Shown here piece by piece: positions 47,046-59,216 of a stretch of 64,000 bases of DNA. The DNA is from Ceriagrion tenellum. Taxonomy: Eukaryota; Arthropoda; Insecta; Odonata; Coenagrionidae. Position numbers and translations under genes: made by a program. The stretch is from the NCBI GenBank assembly GCA_963169105.1, contig OY720636.1, forward strand, positions 137,259,747-137,323,746, written 5' to 3'. Below the pieces are notes generated by a model. The model did not search any database. It was not told the origin of the DNA and saw only the letters and a program-made list of their open reading frames with translations. The number at the start of each line of letters is the position of its first letter. Position 1 is the first letter of the stretch.

Positions 47046-47849
47046 CCTAATATGGCGTAGGAACGTCAACACTTTCATCAACTGATGGCAAATATGACAT
47101 AAGTAAATAGCAAATTCTGCGCACATAAGGCTATTAAAGAGTATGCATCTACCATATTTGTAATTCATGCGGCTAATGGACATTCCGAGATTAGTATTAT
47201 TCGAATAGAGAAGTCAATTGTATTAACCGAATGTTGATGTATACGACTGCAGTTCCGTGCATTAATTAAAAAGCCAAGCCTTTGATGAAACCCTGTGGTT
47301 AGTGAAGCGCGTTAACAATTAGAATGTACAATTACTCTCATTTCGCGAATAATAGATAGTTTCAGGAATAACTATTTTTCACATTTTTTGTTGTGATATT
47401 TCCAAGCTCAAATTTTACAAATGCTGTATACAATCTGTATGCAAACCATATGAAACCCGGTGCAAAGGTTTTATGCAAGTTATAGATATGTGTAGGTTTC
47501 ATACCAAATTAATTGCAAGTAAACCTATAATAAGGCCGTTTCACTCGGTGCATTTGTTTGTCCCAGACTTTTTATTATTTGGACACTTGCTAGAGATTGT
47601 TTGACTTTCGTTAAATTTTGGACTAAACATTGCTAAAGTTGCTCAAAGCTACGCGCGCCATTTCCCGTATAAACTCGCTGGTATTTGCTAGCAAAAATAC
47701 CTCAAGAAGTAGTGCGATGTTTAGCTGCAGATATTTTGGTATCTTTGGGAAGGTGAGATGCTTTCCTCTAAGAGACGCCAAAATCATTGAATACTGGGGG
47801 TAATGTTATGTCGCTCAGCCAGCTTAAATGATTCCGTTTCCTAGTACAG
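47046..47849. other. region upstream of the spliced gene; contains repeat copy
   Basis: Mostly AT-rich with no core promoter recognised. 47640-47806 is a diverged copy of the 294-bp unit at 42322-42945 (landmark 'attttggtatctttgggaag', 'gccaaaatcattgaa'). The stretch just before the gene (47830-47849, ccgtttcctagtacag) looks like a 3' splice site, so the true promoter and first exon may lie further upstream. Confidence 0.5.
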
Positions 47850-50800
47850 GTAAACCTGGAGGCACGATGGAGAGCAAGTTCCTTCTCCTAGCGGTCGAGG
47901 AGCTCCTGTCTTTAGCCGTCGGCAAGGGCGACTCCCCGAGTCACTGGGAGGGTCTTCTCAGGACAATGGCGGACGTAGACGTCACGGTGACGACATCGAG
48001 TGGGAACAAGAGGACCCTGCTTCACGTGGCCGTCCGCGTTGGCAGCTACGATTGGGTGAGGGTCCTTCTGTCACAAGGGGCGGACCCAACGAAGAGGGAC
48101 GACAACGGGTCCACAGTGGAACAGGTTGCCTCGTGGCTCCACACGAAATACCCGCGTAGCACAGTCAGGAGGGACATCTTGCAACTGAATAGGCTCGTAG
48201 CGAACAGGGAACAGGCGATCAGAGAACGCGTTCCACCCGGTTCATGCTCCGGTTCACGTTCCGGGTGTTGTTCAGGCTCATGTTCCGGTTTACGTTCCGG
48301 TTCTTGTTCCGCTCAATTCAACGAAGAGACTATTCAAAAAGTAGACTCTCTACTCCGCAGACTTGATGAGGTGACTACTGTAGTTTCAGACTGCTGTTCC
48401 GGTTCACGTTTCGATCAAATCAACAAACAGATTGGTCAAAAAGTAAACTCTCTTCTCAGGTTGGATGAGGTGACTACTGCAGTTTCCGGTTTCTCCTCCG
48501 CTTCATGTTCTGGTCAATTCACCGAACAGATGGCTCAAAAAGTAGACTCTCTGCTCCGCCGACTGGATGAGGTGTCCCCTGCAGTTACCGGTTCATGTTC
48601 GGGTTCTTTTTACGGTCAACTCACCGAACACACGGTTCAAAAAGTAGACTCTCTGCTGCGCAGAATAGATGAGATGACCACTGCTGTTTCCGACCAGACG
48701 TCTTCTTTGAAGGCGGCCTTTGAAGAGTTGAAGGATGACGTGAATTCCCGTATGGGCGTCCTATCTGAAGATCGTCAGCCCGCCAAGAAATCTGTCGAAT
48801 GCCCCGGGGAGGAGACCTTCTCGACGAAGGACACTTTGGATTCCTTGAGGAGGAACCTATTTCTCGCGAAAGAATCAGTAGTTGCCATGAGGTCAGACAT
48901 GAGTTCTACGATGAAGACCCTTTCCTGTATGAAGAACGACCTATTTCCAGCGAAGAAGACAAACGACGCTTTGATATCTGCTGTGACATCGGCGAAGGAC
49001 TCGCTGAAGAGCGTGAAGGCTTCTACAGCCGTCACAAAAGAATCAGTGTCTACACTGAACTTGGGGGTGACATCATTGATATCGTCCGTGAAGGGTGTTC
49101 ACACTGGCTTGGCTTCGACGAAGCAGTCGATATCCGCTATGAGGGCTGACCTTCACTCAAGCAAGGAGACCATCAAAGACGTCAAAACAGTCCTTGTGTC
49201 TGCAAACAAAAACATTTCCGACATGAGGAACGACCTAACTGTTTCGAAGAAAGTTTCAGAAAAGCTGATGCTAGACATGGTTTCCATACATGAATCGATG
49301 GACTGCATCAGGAGAGATTTCGTTAATTCACAGGTATCCACCGGATTACTGATAGCGGAGACCATCCTGACGAAAAACTCCGTAGAAAGCATGAGGAAAG
49401 TCGTGGGTTACGTGGAGGAATGCTTTAAGTCCTCGAAGAGAAACTCAAACTCTAGTTCGGATGCTCTTGTCATCATGAAAACGGACTTGAAATCAACCAA
49501 GGAAACTGTCGAGCTGATGAAGAAAGATGTCAACCTCACCAAAGAATCGGTCGTGAACATAAAGAACGAGTTGAATTCAATAAAGGAATGGTTAGTCTAT
49601 CTGAGAAGTGACTTCGATTCTGCGATCAAATCCATCGAGAGGAGAAGGCTCGATTCTCCTGATGAAAGCTTCGTAAATTTCAAGAACGACCTGATTCCCA
49701 CCAAGGAAACGGTGGACTGCATCTTATCTGATGTGATTACTGTGAAGAATATTATGAATGGTGTCAGAGCAGACCTTTCAGAAGTGACGAAGAAAGCGGA
49801 GACCTCAAACTGCAGGCTCAATTATGTCCTACGAAACAGCAACGACCTCAGGACGAGCTGGCACGTACTATCCAAGAAGATAAACAATATCAAGAAACAC
49901 CTGAATAACGTTTCGTCTTCGCAAGATAGCGTCGCCACGGAACTCAAGGCCCAAACAGGCCAACTGGCGAAGGAACTAATCGAATTGAAAGAAACTTTGG
50001 ACTCTTTCGGAGAGGAACACAGGGTAAAGTCATTTAGGATCCTCCAGAAGGTCGACCCACGAATCGCCGACGTTACAAAGGTCAAAACGCTCGACGCCAT
50101 GATGCGCATGACGTCTGTCGTGGGAGGAGACGCCGGGATGACGTCACGGGTCAGGTGCTTATACGAGATACTTTACGAGTGCAGTGCGCTGACCGCCATA
50201 TTGTTGAAGTTCCTCCGCTTCCGGTCCGGATATAAAGTGTTCGTTGACTGCGGGGAGCAGTTTGTGTCCGGCATGAGGACATGTTTCGTCAGAGACGAGG
50301 GAAAGAAGTCAACTTGTGACGTAAGACGAAGGCGCACGTTCGTGGACATGGACAAGCTGGCGGTCTATGTCGCGGGACTAGTTGACGACCGTCGTCGTGA
50401 CAACACCGTCAACTGCGTGATAGCCCGGCTCGCGGAATCGCTCTGCATTCTTGCCACTTGTCTGGTGTTCGAGAACAATGGAAAGCCGTATCGTCACGGA
50501 GATGGCGTAAACGAAAAAAGGTAACCGCTTCAGCGTTAAGGTGGCTCTACTCTGACAACGTCAGTCAAAACAAATTCTCTATAATTCATTTTTATTTATT
50601 TGGTTTAAAAATCTTGCTCGAGCATTTATTCATTTGCACTTCTAATTTATGCCAACACTAATACCTAATATAAACTCTTAAATTATTAATATATGGAGCT
50701 TATACGTCTCTGACCTATATTTGTATTCAATATTATAGTATCTTCTATATGAACATAATGACCTGTGAAGTTATTGTTTATTCTCATATTTTCTGATTGA

Positions 50801-51793
50801 TATCACATCCATTTTTGCATTTTGTGTTATTGTTCTTTTGTTGCCAAACTTTGGTTTTTGTTTACTGAGATTCTTTTGCGTACGTATTTTGTTCTTTGTT
50901 TTTATTTAAACCCGAACTTTATGCGTCTTGTATGGCTTTCTCGTATAGGGAATCCTAGAGCTCAATAAAGCATTATTCTATTCTAATACCTGACACATTT
51001 TTCAAGGGTATACGACAGATATTGCGCGGTAATTGGGCGGAGTTACTTTTTACTTATAGGTACTTGGAGATAGTGCAGGAGGCGGAGGACAAGAAGATGG
51101 CGGGATCCGACATTTGGTGCTTCAAGTGGGCGCTAGGGAAGGCGACGATCGACGAAAGAGCAGTTCACGTGATCGCCGAGGTCCCGGACACGATCGCTAG
51201 GTATGGTCATGCAGATGGTAAGACCTTGCTGGAGAATCAATTGAAGTCCGTACTTGAGTTTTACGAAGACCACGTGGTGGCAACGCTCAACAGGGAATGG
51301 GAGGTGAGTGGCCGTCATATTCACTTCTTTAACTCATAAATGGGGACTGTGCACCTTGGGCCAAACATGCTGCCTTATAGACCACTGTGATGTTAAAATT
51401 AGATACTCTTCCATCTTTACCTCAATTGTAATTTCAGAAAATTTTTACCTTCAAATTGGAAAATATTTAAGGAATATATAGCCAAAAATTATGATTGCTG
51501 TGACTGTTTTTCGAGTAATTAAATTTGAAAGTTTTCCGCTCTTGTCAGACCACATCCTGACTGTATAAGTATTTTTGATCCCATTTGATAAACATATAAA
51601 AATAGTTTAAAATATTTGCTTTGAATATTCTGACTGAATTTTTATGATTCTACAGAACTTTCAACGTGTAACGAATACAAGAATACCGTGTACAATATCA
51701 ATACTTCATCTCCATAGATTCCTCAAACGTTTCCCTCTAATGATTTCCTTGATTTCTTCTTCCAGTTGAAGATGGCCGCCCTGGATAACTGAA
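47850..51793 (+). CDS. three-exon gene: ankyrin-like plus long 14-residue-repeat coiled-coil protein (about 974 aa)
   Basis: Exons: about 47850-50520, 51060-51303 and 51767-51793. The start is taken as ATG 47867 (A at -3, G at +4); ATG 47828 is in a poor context before a likely 3' splice site at 47849. Splices: aaaaag|gtaacc to ttatag|g (phase 2), gggag|gtgagt to cttccag|ttg (phase 0); both keep the frame. The last exon adds LKMAALDN and a TGA. Residues about 48-92 form an ankyrin-like helix pair (LLHVAVRVGSYDWVRVLLSQ). A Gly/Ser/Cys-rich linker (122-150) follows, then four about 40-residue repeats with QKVDSLLRRLDEVTTAVS (about 150-280). Next are some 20 tandem 14-residue units, consensus (M/I/V)(R/K)xDLxxTKESVxx (about 318-655), and a helical C-terminal part with conserved-looking Cys (720-974). 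No signal peptide or membrane span is obvious. Family and function are not recognised; a structural or scaffold role is only inference. An intron-retained form would stop at 50524. Confidence 0.72.
50521..51059 (+). other. intron 1 of the coiled-coil gene, with internal polyadenylation signal
   Basis: Starts gtaacc and ends tacttatag. It is AT-rich, unlike the flanking exons. A canonical AATAAA lies at about 50964-50969, with T-rich sequence after it. If the donor at 50521 is skipped, translation ends at the TAA at 50522-50524 and this signal could end the transcript, giving a shorter protein of about 885 residues. Confidence 0.6.
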
Positions 51794-52589
51794 GACTGGG
51801 AAGCATTATTCTGCTGAATGGTATCTCACTACATTCCGTACAAGATGAAAAAGCAGTTGAGCATTTAAACCCACGACCAAGGAGGCACTGGCTTTCAAAG
51901 ATCTTTCGGCTAAGAAGTTATGACGTCTTCGTGAGGTCATCAAGGATGATATAGCGGGAACCGTGGTATTCAATGAATGTTTTTCGATGGTATTCACCGT
52001 TAATAGTTAATTAATAATCATTAAATATGTACAAACTAATTAAAATGGCGTATTATTTAAACGGAGCTTAGAAGAAAGACTCAAAATCCGATTTCAACCA
52101 TTTTCAATTTACTGTACATCAAAACCAGGGTCGTACGATTCGATATACACGTAGATTTATTGATATAGGTCTTTGAAACCATTTTACACCTCACGGCCGC
52201 CATTAGTGTGTTGACTGAGCATTTTCTGCCTTAGCACACCCTCGGAAATCTGCGAATATGCAGCGCTATTAGTGATTTTGAATTCAAATGCACTGTCGAA
52301 TCAACAAGAACATTGAACAACCGACGCTATGCTTAATGGAGAAAGCACCAGCATAAGTACATTAATGACGAACTTGTATACGTTGCGAACAATTGTATCT
52401 AGGGAAGAATGCAATCGATAATGAACGACCTTGCATCGAAAAATCAAATCAGCATCATTATGGCGGCTCAAATACGCGTATTACTGACTATGTATTATTT
52501 TATTGCCATCTAACCTATCATCTCCAATTGTCGTTCAAAATTAAGATTGGTTGACTGCACCCCTCCACCCTTCCCAATATAATGCTAGT
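51794..52589. other. 3' flank of the coiled-coil gene; no other gene recognised
   Basis: AT-rich. Possible weak polyadenylation hexamers occur around 52010-52025 (aataat, attaaa). No other content was recognised. Confidence 0.4.
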
Positions 52590-53430
52590 TCCCTTATATT
52601 CTGGTGTCTCTCCCTACGTACTTCCTTTCTCATTTGATCGATGATTTGGCCTGGGTCTTTCTCTTGGGACTTTTTCCTCAATTTTACCTTCAATTATGTT
52701 CTTTACGAATCGATTGTGTCTCAGGGTGTATCCAATCCATTTGGTTCTTCTTTCCTGTATCGTGTTTCATATGGTCCTTTCCTCTTCTACGCTTCTGTAC
52801 AGCTATAATTTCCTATTTTGTTAGGTCATTTTTATCTTCAGTACCCTCCTCGACCACCTGGTATTGAAGGCGTCTGTCTTTTCTGAAGAAGTCTTTTCTG
52901 CTCAGCTTTTCCAATGGTTCCTTTTCTGAAGAAGTCTGTCTTTTCGAAGAAGTCTTTTCTGCTCAGCTTTTCCAATGGTCCATGCTTCCGATATACGCTC
53001 CACACTTATGCTTTCGCATACAATTTTCTGGTTGGTAGTCCTATCTACTTTGAGCATATCAGTTGTCTCTTTTCCATGGACGACTTCTTAGTTTGGGCTA
53101 TTCTCCACTTGAAGTCCGTTGTACTTCTTCCGTACCATGTGATGGTACTTCAGAGAGTGAAGGAATCCACTTGCTCTAATTTCTCTCCTCTCGGGGTGAC
53201 TTCAGCATTCAGCTTCTCTCTTCCGCATACTAGGATTTTAGTCTTCATCTTATTTATTTTCATTTTGTATTCTTGGGGACTTTGGTCTATTACGTTTGGT
53301 GACCTTTGATGATCATCGCGATTTCCATCTATGACTGCGATATCATCTGCGAAGCGGATTGTGTTTATTTCTTCTTCGTTTACCTTTACACTGTTCGGTC
53401 CAATTTCTTGTTTCTCCATCCAGCCTAAGT
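52590..53430 (-). pseudogene. RTE-like non-LTR retrotransposon, 3' part
   Basis: The minus strand reads VNEEEINTIRFADDIAVIDG (53390-53320), with the FADD active-site box, then YKMKINKMKTKILVCGREKL and EKLEQVDSF. Frameshifted remains follow, ending with ERRTKWIGYTLRHNRFVKNI and IEGKIEEKVPRERPRP (about 52750-52650). The order (FADD, 'KIN..KTK', 'V..F.YLG'-type region, then a 'W.GH.LR' C-terminal helix) is that of RTE/BovB-type elements and differs from the CR1-like LINEs elsewhere here. Upstream reverse transcriptase motifs are absent. A 62-bp-offset internal duplication lies at 52872-52978. Confidence 0.8.
52872..52978. repeat. local tandem duplication within the RTE-like relic
   Basis: 'gtctgtcttttctgaagaag' through 'ttttccaatgg' occurs at 52872-52917 and again at 52934-52978 with a one-base deletion. 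The offset is about 62 bp. Confidence 0.8.
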
Positions 53431-53439
53431 TACTACGAA

Positions 53440-54160
53440 ATTATTGACGCTTAATGATATTTTAAAATACTGTAATTCGATAAAATTATACTTATTTGGA
53501 TAATTAAGAACAACAATTATAAATTGTTTACACTATCATATGATGCAAAACATGTCCGCTGACTTTGGTTCTCCGTTCACGTGCTTCACTTCCCTAGTCG
53601 GCGTTGTACGTTTGCTGTTTGGTTCTGCGTTTTCATCTTGGATAGATTTAAATGGTGGGAGGAGGAGTATTGTTATTATTGTATAAGTACTTTTTAGTAG
53701 TTACCTTATGAATTACATTCACGCTTTTGTACTTAATACGGCCTCGTGAATAAATTTACACCCATATGTCTGCCATACCACAGCTATTATGGTTTTAATA
53801 AAAGCATCTTAAATAATTCCTCGTTTATATATGAAGGATAGTGCGTGGGGAAATATAGAATATGGTCGGGAAAGAAGAAAAATTATCGTTTTTTGATTTT
53901 ACTGACGGATGTATGCCTTATCCACATCAGCGATGCATTTTACTCGTTACCACGGACACGTATTTTTTCTAACGTCAACCCAGGGTGCCCGCTATCGCTT
54001 CGAAGCGCTACCGCTCTAAAGGCCGGTCCGTTCCGTTCCTTCGCTTTGAAGCGCTCGAAGCACCTCTGTGAAACGATGGGGTTTTTGGAGTTGAGCAGGA
54101 GTTTCGACTTGGGTTGCTAAGGAGTTGCTATTAGTTGTCGATAAAAATTGTCAATATTTA
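53440..54160. other. no recognised gene; may be the 5' part of the Harbinger relic
   Basis: 53980-54110 is GC-richer and contains cgcttcgaagcg (53997-54008) and a related 'cgctttgaagcgctcgaagc' (54042-54061), which are palindromic. Such sequence could be a DNA-transposon end. No matching opposite end was found. Confidence 0.35.
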
Positions 54161-54165
54161 CAGTA

Positions 54166-54660
54166 ATGGAATCGTTTTTGGCAGTGATGGAGGATGTATT
54201 TTCTACCGATTCAGAAGATAAAGGAGATACAAAAAAGACTGAAGATAGTGAAGAGTACTGGGACGGGACATGATAGATGAGGCAGAGTTACGTGTATTAT
54301 GTGCTGCAATAATTTTGTCAGAGACCAGGGGAATTATCATTTTAAAACCACAAATTCTGTCGTACGTTGAGAATGTCGTCGGGAAATTTACGGCTCAAAC
54401 ATTTAAAAGTCACTTCAGGTAAATACTTGGCATATTATTGCAGGGTTTGGGGAAATTATGTAATAGGTACAGTAGATGCGCATAAACGTGTTGCAAACCT
54501 CATGATACACATATTGACATAATTTTTTCTCAGAATGTTTCCGAACGCCTTCGACTACGTCCTCAGTTGCATTGCCCCGGCAATATCGAAAACAAACACA
54601 ATGTGCATCCTACCGTACGTGGACTTCCATGTGTGTTTGAAGAAATATTATGATTATTGA
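54166..54660 (+). pseudogene. PIF/Harbinger (HARBI1-like) transposase N-terminal fragment with intron
   Basis: Exon 1 starts MESFLAVMEDVFSTDSEDKG and reaches a stop at 54271. The overlapping frame from 54270 reads MIDEAELRVLCAAIILSETR, then VENVVGKFTAQTFKSHFR to 54418, so a frameshift divides it. The intron 54419-54533 (gtaaat...tttttctcag) joins in phase to MFPNAFDYVLSCIAPAISKT. The join SHFR-MFPNAFDYVL...PAISK is the conserved N-terminal block of Harbinger nucleases. The frame ends at TGA 54658-54660 (...KKYYDY), well before the DDE catalytic domain. The reading frame and intron are preserved enough to recognise, but the product cannot be a working transposase. Confidence 0.7.
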
Positions 54661-55394
54661 ACATATTCATTTAATATCTCACTGTTTAAAAAAATGCGAA
54701 GGTCCACTTTAATAGATCGGGACGGAAATATATTTTGATATCTTTTTCATTTTTATGTAACAGCAACAAAAATACTTCAGTAATCACAGACATGCGGTCT
54801 GATAGACAATTGCGATAAATGATGTGGAAAAAGTTTTAAAAGTAATTTCCTCGAAAATCTGTAGCAGTAGAAGTATATCAGGTAATTGGAGAGGGAAGTT
54901 GGACTTGCCGGCCCGCGTGACATTGCCAACCTAACCGAGGTAATGCGCGGGTTGAAAAGTTCTTACTTCTTTCTCGTTGAATATTTTGGGTATATTACCC
55001 CCATTTCTGCTGCAAATTCCCCCCTTTGGAGAGTTTTCCCTCTGCGGACGGTTTACCCTCTGGACTTGGCCGAAGGTCTTGTCCGAGGCGCGCCCGAGAT
55101 GCGCGCGAAGACATGTCGAGCATACGACGCCTACAATACCGGCGACTCCTGGCAGCAACTTCTCCCGGCAGCCCTTCTGCAACAACATTACGCCGCAACC
55201 TTTCCGTCACCCTGTCTTCCTCGGCTTAAATAGCAGTTGGCGCAAGATAACAACTAGGATTCCAGAGACTGTTTATCACGTGACCAAGGAATAATCTTGT
55301 ATCCAGCGGTCGGAGACAAAAAACAGTTCCCTAAGCTCCAATTGACTACCTCCACCGCATATAAGTCCTCATCCCACTCTTTTACTCCACTCCA
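54661..55394. other. no recognised gene; GC-rich block at 54890-55250
   Basis: The GC-rich block has overlapping open frames on both strands (up to 115 codons) and no recognisable domain. The open frames follow from base composition. 'cttaaatagcagttggcgc' at about 55225 resembles a TATA-type core promoter, but nothing downstream supports a gene. Confidence 0.35.
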
Positions 55395-55730
55395 GGGATA
55401 CCAATCGCCTCGATTCTATATGAGACCTCACTTGGAGTACGCCGCTACTATATAGGACCCTTACGAAGTAGGACTAGTTTCAGATATAGATCGAATACAG
55501 CGGAGGGCAGCTAGATTTGTTGAAAATTGTTATGATAAACATAGTAGTGTTAATAAATTGTTGAGGGAATAAGGGTGGGAACCTCTATCCGATCGAAGGG
55601 AAAAATAAAGATTAAACCTTTTACGAAAGTTTGATGTAGACTATTTTTAGCCGGACGTTCAACATATTTTGATAGAGTCTAACTATTATGGTAGAAACGA
55701 TCACAGGCATAAGGCAACTAACATAATTTA
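55395..55730 (+). pseudogene. CR1/Jockey-like LINE 3' end fragment
   Basis: The plus strand reads MRPHLEYAATI, stop, DPYEVGLVSDIDRIQRRAAR, then FVENCYDKHSSVNKLLRE, stop, GWEPLSDRREK. The nucleotide sequence to about 55725 matches the reverse complement of 45650-45950, with which it shares its family. Only the C-terminal region after the reverse transcriptase is present, as expected of a 5'-truncated insertion. It has at least three stops. Confidence 0.82.
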
Positions 55731-58700
55731 GTTGAAAACAAATTATATTTACTCTAATGTTGTATTTCCCCTCTCTTTGATGAATGCAGTAAAAACCTCT
55801 CAAATGCTCAACGTTATTAACAATTATGATATTCGTTAGCTAAAACTAATGTTGCCAATAAAATTATGGCTACCTGAGAGTACTTTCCATCGGACCATAA
55901 TCCTTTCAACGAGATCATTTTTTTCCTTCCAGAGCAAGGAAAACGGAATGAATTCAATGAAGTAAACAAGGACGGAACATGTATGGAATTATTCACAGAA
56001 CTATTAGGTACCAAATCTTTTATCAGTGTATTCACATTTGAAAAGCCTTAAAATATAGCGAATTCATCAATTTTTCCGCAAAAAATTAATAAATATCACA
56101 CAAATATGCGTAGTCATGATAAATTAGGATCCATTTGAAAGTTTCTACACTTCTATTTTCCATACACGCCCATATTATCACACCACGAATTCTAACTTAG
56201 CACATAGTAAGAATAACAAGTCTGCTTTTTCATTCACTTGGTTTCTTGACTAGGTATCTAGACAATATGGCGACTGCGGTCACTTGAATTTGACGTCATA
56301 TCCGCCCAATGAGCTCTAGGTTCTAAGGGAAGATTGCTCAATTTGCTAAGTTCCAAAACGGCCTTAGGTCTGCCTCTCAGCCGCAAAGATATTTTAAAAT
56401 GATTCTTCCAGTGAGGCAAAGATGAAAGAAGCTACGTTAAAAATCAAGGCGGTCAGTGAGACCGCATGTGGGTCTGCGTGGTTAATTCTGCTATGAATTC
56501 TGATTGTTAGATATTGTGTAAATTCTTGTTAGATCGACGGAAGATCCACGGCAATGGAGATTTGGCAACGCAGCCAACTGACTCGCGAAGAATACTCTGC
56601 GGAGGTCTGAAAGCGACTGAATTTCCGAGACGCTGGGCTCCGCCTATTGCATTGCAGTTGATTTTTGTGAAGTCACGTGCTGGGAGACTTTCTCTTCCCT
56701 AACCCCCAATTAACTTGGGCCCACCACTCAGACGCAAAGATTTTTGAAAAGGATAATGGTTAATTTCTGCGAAAATTGAAGTCAAAATGTGGTTATGACA
56801 GAGAGATAGTGCTGCAATCGGCGTCTATGGTTATGAAAAAGTGTTCATTAAAAATAGATTTTCTTGGAATAATAATCGAAAATTTGTGTGCCTTTATTAA
56901 TTTAGGTCTTCAAAAGCAACGCGCGTCATGAGCGAAAGTAAGATATTTTAAAGCAATTAAAATTTTTTTGGGTTATTGAGTTTTCATTTTCACTCACATA
57001 GGACCTCCTTTAATGCCTTCGGTAAAATGACCATTGGTCTCCAGCCTACTAACCATTGAGGCATTTAGGAGAGGGCGCTCACTATTGTGGTTAAAGCCAG
57101 AGGCAGCTACCATATTCTCGGGTTATGCTAGGAACCGTACAAATTTCATCCTAACCCAACCTAAGGGCGGGTAACCACCTATAAATCTGGTTCAAATATA
57201 GACCCATCTGTTTGAAAACTTCAATTTGTTTTATGAAGGCGGAAATAATAATGACGTAACTACATGCTTCTTACGCGAAAGAAGAACGGAAATTCTGCTC
57301 AATGAAGGACATCCGTGCATTAAAATCGGCAATTGCACCAAGAAATACCATTGATTTTTGATTTGGTAACCGAAACCGATGATTATGGCTACCCTTTACA
57401 CCGAAGGCGCAGTCCGGGAGACAGGGCTACTGCTGCAAAAGCTCCTTTTGACGTTGTCAACCGCTGGATTGTACCCTACTCGCCGATTCTGATTACGATA
57501 CTCAACGCACATATTAACGTTGAATAGGACAACTCAAATAAGCATTGACTGCAAATATATGACAGTATACTTCAGCCTTTGCGGTGTTATTGTAAAATAA
57601 GTTCAATGTTTTTCACACCCGTTGAATTTCAACAGGTATCTTCCGCTAGTAGTCCATAACGCATTCTAAACGACGATAGCTCTTCAAATATCTATCAATT
57701 AAGAGACCAAAACAAACCCTTCTTCGATCTAGAATGGCCGCTTCGACAGGTATTTTGATATCGAAGCCGAGTATTCGAGTGTGAGGCAAAATACGTTCGA
57801 ACTTGAGCTACAAAATAGGTATCGGCAATTGTTTTCGAAATATTACCCACAATTCAGCGGGAATGACTCTTTTACGCTCGAACATTAAGTTACAAAATTG
57901 GCCACAAGTTTTGCATCACCTATACTTCCATAAATTTTGTGCTGGGCGCGTAATAAAGATCTACTGAACCAAGGAAATTGTAACCTTTGTTCTTCGGGAA
58001 CCCTTTCTAGTCAAATCTTTTGTCCAAATAAGAAAACCACCATTGTTTATTAATAATGGATCTCACTCTCAATGTGATGACCAGCACACATCTTCGAGTA
58101 TTCTTACCAAACCAGCGAGTTCTGTTATTGAATGGAGAGAACTGGTGATGAACCGCAATCATATTTGTACCCAAACGTATTTCATTTAAAATGTATGTTT
58201 GATCTTAGAACACGATTTCTTTTTGCCTCTGCGATATCCATAGGCTGAGGGTAATCATTGGAATGTTTCAGCGTCCTAGATGTTCATGGTAAAATATATT
58301 TCAGTTATATATCTGGTGATTAACAGACATTGGCCACTCGGCCTCTGCTATTAACTTTATTCAGAAATGGAACTGGTGCAAAGTTATTGTAAAATGAGAG
58401 CCAAGAATAAATATATAGGTAGTTTTTGTGTGATATAAGACTTATAGTACGGTAGAGTTATTGGCCGGGGTGGACAATTACTTAAAATGAAGTTCAATTG
58501 GATTATTTATTGACCACCGTCACTTAGGCCCACATCATATGGAAAATTGCATTGATAATTAATGTCTTTGGTAGTGCACTAAACTTAGCTCTCAGTATGT
58601 TATGAAAGAGATTATTTATCTGTGAGGGCCACAGTGATGCCTTAATGTTTTATCTTTCCTGATAAAAATGACCCTCCTCAAACCCCTCCTCAAAAGCTCC

Positions 58701-59215
58701 TGCTTGGAAAACATTACGTCTTTTTGAGTCATGTTACACGTGGTGGTCATTTCAAGAAATCCTCTGGAACAAAAATATCTGTCCAACACATGAAGCGTGC
58801 GTAATGAAAACTTTGGTCCAACTGTGGTCTTACTATGCTCATCATAACACCAAATGGACAATAACTGTTGGGTGGCCAATGACTGTACAGTACATAAAGT
58901 TAAATATTGATGTTCGACTGCCTTATGGAGGATAAGAAGGGTATATTGATCGAACAAGAGAGTTTTTGTAAGTAAAATATCTATTTCAAACAAGTTCTAA
59001 TGATAAAAATATTATGTAAATGTACAGCTTTTAAAGAGTGCCATACGTATGCAGTTATTTTGGGCCAGTCTGTATTTACGTATGCTTTATCTCAATCCCC
59101 TTTTCCCTTCCAGGAAGAATTTTCTCGAGATATAATCATCAGCCGCGAACTGGCTCGTCTTAACAGATAAAAGTACGTTTGGCGGCCAAATTATCTCGTG
59201 GCCGTTTGTCGAGCA
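55731..59215. other. no recognised gene; AT-rich intergenic DNA
   Basis: No domain recognised. At about 57897-57930 'ggccacaagttttgcatcac' resembles a Tc1-type transposon terminus, but no partner end or transposase was identified. A 125-codon minus-strand frame (58616-58993) has no family resemblance. Confidence 0.4.
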
Positions 59216-59216
59216 G

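Noticed and set aside
54886..55294. Protein-coding gene in the GC-rich block
   Set aside because: Several overlapping frames on both strands of similar length. They are explained by GC content, and none shows a domain.
58616..58993. 125-codon minus-strand frame as a Tc1 transposase
   Set aside because: No catalytic or helix-turn-helix motif on either strand, despite a Tc1-end-like word at about 57900.
59100..59130. Heat-shock element near ttccaggaagaattttctcg
   Set aside because: The TTC and GAA blocks are spaced by three bases instead of two, so the nTTCnnGAAn pattern is not met.
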